Below are positions 56,357 through 64,000 of a stretch of 64,000 bases of DNA, in pieces. Source of the DNA: Phialocephala subalpina (lineage: Eukaryota; Ascomycota; Leotiomycetes; Helotiales; Mollisiaceae); NCBI GenBank assembly GCA_900073065.1, contig FJOG01000018.1, forward strand, positions 862,079 to 926,078, read 5' to 3'. Position 1 is the stretch's first letter, and each line of letters opens with the position of its first letter. The notes under the pieces were generated by a model that was not told where the DNA came from, ran no database searches, and saw only the letters and a program-made list of their open reading frames with translations. A program made the translations under genes and the position numbers.

Positions 56357-58037
56357 GTTGAGGCTTGAAAAAAGTAAATATGCGAAATTAAGTATGAACA
56401 GTGTATATGAATACCAAATTTTTTCTTCTTCTTCAGAATCAGCTTGAAATCGATAGACAGCAACTTCATATATAGGACTTCCCCGATTTTCGCAAATATT
56501 AGCTAAAGAGGCAATCGTGGTCAACATCATGCCTTTTCGGACAAAAGTATTTTTCTACTTGATCAAGTGCCGAGGCAGAAAAATCGATCTTTATGACAGC
56601 TCTTCGATCTAGAAGTTGCGATTGGACCAGAAAGAACCGGTATCGTCTTCCATAATCGTGATTGGAAAGAGTTGAAGCAGATGAGACGAGGATGCTCCCG
56701 GCGATTTGCTTCGTCTGATCTTCGAAACGAATTCGGGTGATCTGAGAAGATCATTCTGAAGCATGAAAACATAAGACCTGCAGAAAGGCTTAATCTTGAC
56801 AAGCTCTCGGGTGTAGAAATACGAAGAACATGTTCAACGGACTAATCAGAGTCCTTGCGATGTGTTTTGAAAGCGGTTTCTTCGTCAGAACTCTTGGCGG
56901 CTGGACCATTGAATCATCTCATCTGGAGATAAAGGCTCGCGTCTTGATCTCGTTCAAGTATAATATCCGTCATCGATTGAATGCAGAGCGCCGAGTCCGA
57001 GTGCGAACACGAAATAATTTTTATCTTGAAAAGATGTAGAGATGTAGATGGTGGACGTCCGAGAGGCGACCTTAAGTCTCAGCACAGGACCCATATTTCA
57101 CGTGCTTCTTGTGTAAATGGACGTTCCGACCTTTCTAATCTTTTCTTTCCTTTCTTCTTTTCAATCTTGTTCAATGTTTCCAGTCTTGCTGCAATCTTTC
57201 TTTCTAATATATAATGTTACGAATGTCAATACTTTCAATTGTGGCTTCTCGGTGAAGAAGCACGCTATCCGTGCCTGGCTTTGGCGAGCATCCGCGACGC
57301 GCCAGTTGTATCCTTTCTTTTCGCTGTGAATCATTTGCAGTCACCACCAGATGTGCCACAACATCCACAGGTTGCCTTGGCCTATCATTCGCTCCAGCCA
57401 CCGCCTTGTATCGCGAGAATCCATATGCAGTCTCACATCGTCAGACCGAAGCCGTCACTCCCGACTGGAGCCTTGCCTGAAGTCTTTCGCCCTCTGCGAA
57501 CCACGAGCCGCGAGAACACGTCAGTGACGATCAATCCAAGGCTGCCAATGAGGCTGTGAAACCTACTTCAGGCAAGGACTCGGTCAGCAGAGTGACCTTT
57601 GCGGCTGAACATTGGCCTCGAAGGCCATGGAGTCACCTACAGGATTCGCGATGGCGTCGCTGGCGAAGATTGGACGAGGCTTCCTCTTGGCTGGATCCCA
57701 TGCACACCGGCTGCATATTGGACACCCCCCAGAAGCGAATGGCTTTCACCAGAACCAGAACTTGTTGAGGCAACACGGTAAGGGAGGAGAGATAGCGGAG
57801 GTTCACCTGCCACTACTGCCTGGTTCAGCTCCAGTCTCTACCTTCGAGGAAAGGATGATTTTGATGACTGATGAGTCGCAAGGCTGTCAGCCCAGCACCA
57901 GACCCCAATATAACCTGATCTGTGTCACGCACAGGAAGGTCTTGCCCGAAACCTCCTTGCGATTTTGCTATCACTCTGCAAGAAGCCGTTTTCATTACCA
58001 TTGATCGTGTTAACCAGCTTTCCTCCGAATAGCAAAC
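56357..58037. other. Divergent intergenic region between cutinase and calpain genes
   Basis: About 1.7 kb. The frame at 57612-58004 ends 34 bp before the calpain start and is more likely leader sequence than a gene. TC-rich stretches at 57120-57200 look promoter-like. No domain-bearing ORF is seen. Confidence 0.45.
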
Positions 58038-61000
58038 ATGTCGAGCGTCGCCGATTCAGATGATTCGGACAATAGTAGGAGAGGGCATCGCTCTGCTCCT
58101 CCACCCCCGCCACCCTACGGAACGAAACCAAAGACGAAAAAGAAGAAGAAGTTGCCTCCACAAGACACCATAAATAAGATCTGGCAGAAGTTCTCTGCGA
58201 CAAAATTCAGCAAAGCGACTGTAATCCTCCCATTCGCGACTCCAACCACGAAAAGCTCCCCAGACCCCTCGACCAAAGAGGTACCTAAACCCGAACGAAC
58301 CAATCTCCTCGTCTCCGAAGACTTCGAAAGAGCTGTGCAAGAATGTCGGACGAGAGTGCGAAAACTCATAAAGGAGTGCCGGAGGGTCAATATGCGATAT
58401 CGAGATCCAGATTTTGACATTGATTGGGATTTGAAGTGGGAGAAGGGATATTGCCTCAACGGACTGGGGGATAGCAAGTTCGATATCAGTGGACGAGCAT
58501 TCTCCAATCCAACCTCGAACGTTCCCAAGGCCGTAAAGAGGGTACACGAGATCTTCGAAAACCCCACTTTCCTCAAAGAGAAAATATCGTCTGCAGATGT
58601 CAAACAAGGTAGTCTGGGGGACTGCTGGCTGATGGCTAGTTTGACGGCACTGGCAAATATGGAAGTTGGGATCCAGAGAATCTGCGTCGAATATGACACC
58701 AAGATTGGAATATACGGCTTCGTTTTTCATCGCGACGGGGAATGGATCATCTCAATCATCGATGATAAACTGTACCTGAAGTCGCCCGATTGGGACTCGC
58801 CATCTGTCCAACGCCACCTACTGGAGCAAACCGACAAAGAAGATGTGGAGAAGACGTATCGAGAGACATATCAAACAGGCTCTCAGTCGCTATTCTTCGC
58901 ACAATGCAAAGACCAAAACGAAACTTGGTTGCCTCTTCTCGAGAAAGCTTACGCAAAGGCTCATGGGGATTATGCAGCCTTGGCAGGTGGATGGATAGGA
59001 GAGGGAGTTGAGGATCTGACTGGCGGTGTCACTACGGAGTTGCTGACATCCGACATTCTTGATACGGACGAGTTCTGGAACAACGAGATCATGAAAGTTA
59101 ACAAGGAGTTCTTATTCGGTTGCTCGACTGGGCTCCTGGGCGGTGGATATGGAAGTCGAGATGGGATTTCTGAAGGACACGCATATGTGATCATGGAAGC
59201 ACGAGAAATCTCAACCGGGCAGCGTCTACTCAAACTCCGGTAAGTCCCCTTCTCAAACTTTCCGTGACAAAATTCTAATATTATTTGCAGAAATCCTTGG
59301 GGCAAAGGCAAGAGAGGAAATTGGGAAGGCGCATGGTCCGATGGGAGCAAGGAGTTCACTCCCGAAATCCAGCTTGAACTGAACCACAAATTCGGCAATG
59401 ACAGTGTCTTCTGGATCGAATACAAGGACCTTCTGCGAAAGTACCAACATTTCGATCGCACACGCCTCTTCATGGACTCACCGGACTGGCGCATAATCCA
59501 GCAATGGATAAGCATGGAAGTTCCCTGGAAAGCCGAATTCGAGCAGAAATTCAGAATCGTCCTTACCAAAGAATCGCCCATCGTCCTCGTACTCAGCCAA
59601 CTCGATGATCGATATTTCAATGGTCTACAAGGACAATACAACTTCCGACTCCAATTCCGTCTTCATGAAGTCAACTCGCCAGAGGAGAACGAGTACATTG
59701 TGCGCAGTCACGGCAACTACCTTATGGAGAGGTCTGTGGTCACAGAGCTGAAGGAGCTGCCACCTGGAACCTATTCGGTCTTCATCCAGGTCGTTGCGGA
59801 TCGTAACACCATCCAGCCGTCTGTAGAAGATGTTATCAAATACCAGACAAGGCGTAGAACAGAGAATGAGAAGCTGGCGCAAGTTGGTATGTCCTACGAC
59901 CTGGCTCATAGCAAAGGCGCCGTATACACGGAGTCGAAAGCTGCTCGGCGAAAGGCTCAAGACAAAGCCAAAGCTCGAGAAGCCAGGATTGCAACTCGGC
60001 GCAAGAATTGGGAGAAGCGACACCTTAGTCGAGATATCATGAGGAAACAAGAAAAGAAGAATCGCGAGAAGCGTGAGCGCAAAGAAGCCAAGGACGACGC
60101 CGAAGCGCAAGAAAGAGAAGAAAAGGAGCCGAAGGACCAAGCTGTTCAAACCGAGGACGTCGTGGAGATCGCAGCCAAAGAGGATAAGAGCATTCAGACT
60201 GAGGATCAAAACACATCATCAAGCGCGGAATCCGAACAGACAATCAAAGAGCCCGCCCCAGCCGCAGAAGAATTAAAGGATACCGACAAAGGCGTCCAAA
60301 CAGACGACACATCCATCGCCGACTTCTCACAGTGTACGCCTGATACCCCGAACGGAAGCTCCATCGCGAATTCTCACCGTGAAGAAGTTGTCATAATCGA
60401 TCGCCGCTCTTCCGGTCCACCACCACCACAAGCCTATATCCGCGAACGTAAACATTCCACATCTCCAAACGACTACGCCCACGGCCAACGCCAACAATAC
60501 ATCACTTCGGATGGTGAATCTTCCGCTTCTCCTATATCGGATTATGATGATATGTATTCGGATGATGACCCGACGTTGAGACCTCGACCGGCAACTAATA
60601 CGGGGACGCCGGCGCCGACGAGTAAGAGTCGGGATAGGGACGAGGAGGATGATGATGAGCCGGATCCGTGGAATGCGGTTTGCATTGTGGGGTTTAGGGT
60701 TTATAGTAAGGATGAGGAACTATCTTTGCAGGTTTACGATGATGATGTGGTTGAGGACGTTGTGAAAACGGAGATTCCGGAGAGGGAGGATGATGGTACA
60801 GATGCAGATGTTGAGGATGAGGTATCGAAAGAGGAAGAAAAGGAGAAGAAGAATACGGCCAAGAGGGAGGAAGAAGCTGCTGAGAGTGGAGAGCCGGAAT
60901 TACCTATCAAAAGTAAAGAGACTGGAGAGCTGGTTCTGGTGGACGAGGAGAAAAAAGCTATGTCTAAAGAGGCGGACAACTCCGGGAGCAATATCGCAGA

Positions 61001-61307
61001 AGCTGAGAAAGAGAAGCCAAAGTCCGAGGAGAATGAGAAGACGGATGAAAGCAAGAAGGATGAACCATCAGACGACAATGCCCAGTCCGAGTTGCCTATC
61101 AAGTCCAGGGATACCGAAGAGCTGGCTTTGGTCGATGAAGAGAAGAAGGCCATGTCTCTTGGAACGGAAGCCTCTAAGAGCAAGGCTGCGGAGAAGGCGG
61201 AAGAGCAGCCAAATGAGCCAATGTCCGGAGAGTCTGCGAGCGAAGTTGGCGACCTTCAAAAGAAGGTGCAGGAGGGCGTATTTGAATCGACCAACTCGAT
61301 TCCATAG
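58038..61307 (+). CDS. Calpain-like cysteine protease with long acidic/disordered tail
   Basis: Two exons (58038..59239 and 59291..61307) give 1,072 residues. The catalytic triad of family C2 is complete: Cys196 in GSLGDCWLMASL, His381 in SEGHAYVIM and Asn402 in RNPWGKG, the last just after the single 51-nt intron. A C2L-like beta domain follows (FEQKFRIVLTKESPIVLVLS ... PPGTYSVFIQV). Residues from about 600 on are low complexity: a basic coiled region rich in Lys, Arg and Glu, then acidic blocks. Two near-copies of a 25-residue unit (ELPIKSKETGELVLVDEE and ELPIKSRDTEELALVDEE) lie near the C-terminus. No EF-hands are seen. It is probably a cytosolic Ca-independent calpain-like protease as in other filamentous fungi; substrates are unknown. 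Confidence 0.9.
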
Positions 61308-62004
61308 GACTGCATATACTAGGCGTTTGGATATTTTACTTAATTACGGCAGCGGCAGCGGTGTACACTTCTCAATCATCCGGGTATGTAATGAGGCTAC
61401 GATAATTATGATGTATGTTATGAGTACAGATAATACTGGTATAATACGAATGCATTTTTGGAGTGCTGAATTCTAGTGGGATATTGAGATGTTTGATACT
61501 TACAAAGTGAACAATGATCTCAAAAGTACTAAACTAAAGTAGGACAATCTCGATAGAGCAATGCTTCGAACCGATTTCGGTGCTTTACCGTGCTATAATA
61601 TGTGTCTTCATGTAGTAACACAGTAAGGTGAAACATGTCGCTTTCATTGAAGGTTACTTAGTCGTAGGGCGTTTCTTGAGTGCATTCCTTGAGTGGTGAA
61701 GAAATCAAGAAATGTTCGTCCTTGAACGAACAATATGATCCATCATCTAGTACACAAGCAAAAGTATCACGTTCAACTTCGAGAAGCCTCTTTCTTGACC
61801 TCAAACCCCTGTCTTCACCGCCCGCTCAACCGAGGATCATTTTCTGCCCCGCGATCCCTCGGTCGAGTCATCCCACTACATTTCAATTCAAACCAAATCT
61901 CTTCAACCTCACCTTCAACAACAACACCATATTTCCACCCATATATACTCGAGTACTACCACTGCTCTTCGTTTGCAGATTCGACCCAACCACAACAGCT
62001 CACC
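61308..62004. other. Spacer and leader of the dephospho-CoA kinase gene
   Basis: An open frame begins at 61735 and runs in frame into the kinase, but the residues before 62005 are not like the family and the sequence is CT-rich. It is best read as 5' leader. Confidence 0.5.
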
Positions 62005-62823
62005 ATGCTCCTCCTCGGCCTCACCGGCTCAATCGCAACCGGGAAAAGCACCGTATCCTCCATCCTCTCCTCTCCACCATACTCCCTCCCCATAATCGAC
62101 GCCGACATCCTCGCCCGCCGCGTCGTCGAACCAGGTACTCCCGGCTATGCGAAAATTCTATCACACTTCCTCCCAACAACACCCGACCTTCTTCTTCCCT
62201 TCCCCGACGACCCAAACTACGATCGCTCAAAAGGCGCGCCGTTAAACAGACCTGCGCTCGGCAGAAGAGTATTTGGTGATAGTGAGGAACGGAAAAGGGA
62301 TCGTTTGGTACTAAATGGGATCGTTCATCCAGCGGTTAGGAAAGAGATGTATTTATCGTTGCTGAAATACTATCTCATGGGGAAATGGGCGGTGGTGTTA
62401 GACATACCGTTGTTGTTCGAGTCAAAGTTAGATGTGCTTTGTGGGACGGTGATGGTTGTTGCGGTAAAAGATCCAGAGGTGCAGATGAGGAGGTTGATGG
62501 ATAGGGATAAGCATTTGACCAGGGAGGATGCAGAGAATAGGGTGGGGAGTCAAGGGGATGTGAGGGTTAAGGCGAAGAGGTGCGAGATGAGGGGGGACGG
62601 GAGGGGGGTTGTGGTTTGGAATGATGGGGAGAAGGAGGAACTGAAACTGGAGATTGATCGGGCTATGAGGTTGGTGAGGGAGAAGAGTCCGAGGTGGTGG
62701 GCTTGGTTGTTGTTGCTTTGTCCGCCGATGGCGGGGTTGATTGGGGTGTGGACATATTGGAGGAATACGAACATAAACAAGGAGTGGGAGAGGCAGGAGC
62801 TCAAGACGAAAGCGAAGCTTTGA
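62005..62823 (+). CDS. CAB5: Dephospho-CoA kinase
   Basis: Intronless, 272 residues from ATG 62005. The P-loop is GLTGSIATGKSTV (residues 5-17), then PIIDADILARRVVEPG, a CoaE signature. RRVFGDSEERKRLNGIVHP-type sequence (RRVFGD and LNGIVHPAVRKEM) and VLDIPLLFE follow, then RLMDRDKHLTREDAENR, the lid region. It phosphorylates the 3' hydroxyl of dephospho-CoA in the last step of CoA synthesis, an essential housekeeping function. A hydrophobic segment near the C-terminus (WWAWLLLLCPPMAGLIGVW) is typical of fungal orthologues and suggests a membrane (mitochondrial or ER) anchor. The symbol follows the yeast orthologue. Confidence 0.92.
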   Translation: MLLLGLTGSIATGKSTVSSILSSPPYSLPIIDADILARRVVEPGTPGYAKILSHFLPTTPDLLLPFPDDPNYDRSKGAPLNRPALGRRVFGDSEERKRDRLVLNGIVHPAVRKEMYLSLLKYYLMGKWAVVLDIPLLFESKLDVLCGTVMVVAVKDPEVQMRRLMDRDKHLTREDAENRVGSQGDVRVKAKRCEMRGDGRGVVVWNDGEKEELKLEIDRAMRLVREKSPRWWAWLLLLCPPMAGLIGVWTYWRNTNINKEWERQELKTKAKL

Positions 62824-63352
62824 AATCTTATTGGAGAGGAGAGATCAGCGTAATATGGCCACGATGGACAAAATACTGGATAAGTATATGTTTGGAAACG
62901 TGTCTGACGGTCTGCGGAAAGATGGTGTCTGATAGGCTTACTGTGGGTAGGCGGGAATATTTAGAAGGTTATTGAAATATGGGAAGGAATGTTTGGCCAT
63001 GGCTGAAAGTAACCAGTGGCGTCTAAGACATCGATGCCGTGTGCAAAAGGCTATCTGCAGAGGTTGGGTAAACATACCCAAAATAATCTACACGCGTTTA
63101 CGATCCCAGATATGAAGCTAGTACTTGACGACAGAATTCGGATAGACTTGTATAGGGTGATGCGTTTCTCCAATTGGAAATTTAGGCCCGAAGTCAAGCT
63201 TTTGCGATGTCTACCTTTGATGAAGACTTTGTTTCGTCAGTTGCTGGCATTCGAAGCACAGATCTTCAAGAGTCTCGGCAAATTCATGTTGAAGCATTTT
63301 GTTTCTCACTTGGCATTTCTGCATTTCGTGTTTCGGATTTTACCAAGAAGGG
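62824..63352. other. Convergent spacer
   Basis: Lies between the 3' ends of the kinase gene and the zinc-finger gene. A frame at 63016-63369 has no domain. Nothing else is seen. Confidence 0.5.
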
Positions 63353-64000
63353 CTAAGAATCCTCCATGATAGCCAAACTCCTCTCCAAAGCTTCAATATC
63401 ACCATCAAGTCTCGCACGTTGCAATCGTTTCTGCTTCAACATCTCCCTCGGCTGCTGCTTCTCGCTCTTCAGTCCCATTCCTTCCGTACCCATTGCAGTC
63501 TCTTGTTCAGATACCTCCTCTCCGTCATTCCCCGCACCATCAGACCGAGGATCGGCAACTCCTTGGCTATTCGTATCGGGGATGGCCGCTCGAGGATGAC
63601 ATCGTCTCATATGATCCAGCAAATTATACCTCCTATTGAACCCCCTAGAATGCCTCTTACAAGAAGTCAATGGGCAACGATAGTCTTCGGACCCGTGGAC
63701 CTCGCGCTCGTGCCGCTCGAGGCCGGGTTTGTCTCCGAACCGGGGGTGTTTGCAGTTGAAGACTTTACAGGTGTATGGTTTGGTGTGTTTTTGGAGATGT
63801 CTCCTACACGAAGTTAGTTGGTATGACTTTGGGATTGGATATTGGGGGTGTTGTGCTCTAAAGCTGCCTTGCTTGAGAAGTCATGTTCGACCGTGCAGTC
63901 GGTGTAGGGGCATTTTAGAGTTGAGTTTCGTCCCGACTGGGGAGCTGGAAGGATCGACTCTGGATTTGGTACCATATCGCTTGTGTTGAAAGAACCGAGT
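63353..64000 (-). CDS. C2H2 zinc-finger protein, C-terminal part (runs off the right edge)
   Basis: Two exons are visible: 63857..>64000 and 63353..63803. The reading contains CPYTDCTVEHDFSSKAALE, then after the splice RHLQKHTKPYTCKVFNC, PGLERHEREVHG, CPLTSCKRH and YNLLDHMRRCHP: three tandem C2H2 fingers of the fungal type with long inter-Cys loops. The tail contains a short charged helix (MLKQKRLQRARLDGDIEALE). The intron (63804..63856) has a good branch and acceptor, but its donor reads GC (GCACAA), so it is either a non-canonical GC-AG intron or a base change. DNA binding is inferred from the fingers. The N-terminus is outside the window. Confidence 0.75.

Noticed and set aside
55950..56447. 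165-residue plus-strand frame
   Set aside because: It is antisense to the cutinase first exon, which has a signal peptide and the family motifs.
57865..57900. CTGATGAGTCG, which looks like part of a hammerhead ribozyme core
   Set aside because: The second conserved core segment (CGAAAC-type) and flanking stems are missing.
57612..58004. 130-residue frame just upstream of the calpain
   Set aside because: No domain, and it ends before the calpain start in a different frame context; more likely leader or promoter sequence.
63299..63817. 172-residue plus-strand frame near the right end
   Set aside because: It is antisense to three C2H2 fingers with correct Cys/His spacing.
1..64000. tRNA, rRNA and CRISPR features
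   Set aside because: I looked for tRNA B-box and cloverleaf patterns and for regularly spaced short repeats; matches such as GGTTCGAA inside the PhyH gene lack the rest of a tRNA, and no spaced repeat array is present.

Overview
The window is nuclear DNA from a filamentous ascomycete, most likely a leotiomycete/Helotiales-type fungus; that placement is inferred from gene repertoire, not proven. Genes are split by short GT-AG introns (mostly 43-75 nt) with CTAAC-type branch points. Typical fungal families are present: CFEM, cutinase, GH74, DUF3435, 2EXR, a class-E-like GPCR and fungal MFS/NCS1 transporters. All exon joins below were made by hand, keeping phase and looking for canonical splice sites.

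Layout. 1-8.4 kb: a partial unknown gene, a giant cell-surface gene with eight tandem CFEM domains (1,179 residues, 11 exons), unresolved minus-strand coding fragments, and a frameshifted RNase H-like gene. 9.9-15.4 kb: a DUF4185-like membrane/secreted protein and a coiled-coil protein. 16.5-28 kb: an island of decayed genes: a DUF3435 tyrosine-recombinase-like gene with an in-frame stop, several small membrane or zinc-finger relics, a secreted-protein gene split by a 324-bp MITE with 8-bp target duplications, a 2EXR pseudogene with two stops, and a ~4.8 kb repeat-protein pseudogene with five in-frame stops, each one C-to-T change from a CAA or CAG codon, plus two frameshifts. The stop spectrum fits repeat-induced point mutation (RIP), an inference. 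A divergent GCN5 acetyltransferase paralogue (29.1-30.3 kb) lies at the edge of this island.

32.7-64 kb is mostly intact: a nucleotidylyltransferase-like protein, an MFS sugar transporter, an NCS1 nucleobase/allantoin-type permease, a PhyH dioxygenase, a GH74 xyloglucanase, an UNC93-like transporter divergently arranged with a MurQ-etherase/sugar-kinase fusion, a seven-TM receptor, a fungal multi-TM protein, a cutinase with a changed catalytic His, a calpain-like protease, dephospho-CoA kinase and a partial C2H2 zinc-finger protein.

Working together: the UNC93-like transporter and the MurQ-kinase fusion share a ~410 bp divergent promoter and form a plausible salvage unit for N-acetylmuramic acid-type amino sugars. 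The GH74 enzyme, sugar transporter, cutinase and CFEM surface protein fit a plant-associated or saprotrophic lifestyle. The most unusual signals are: two near-identical whole introns in two unrelated transporter genes (an introner-like element), the eight-CFEM array, the MurQ-kinase fusion locus, and the decayed island.
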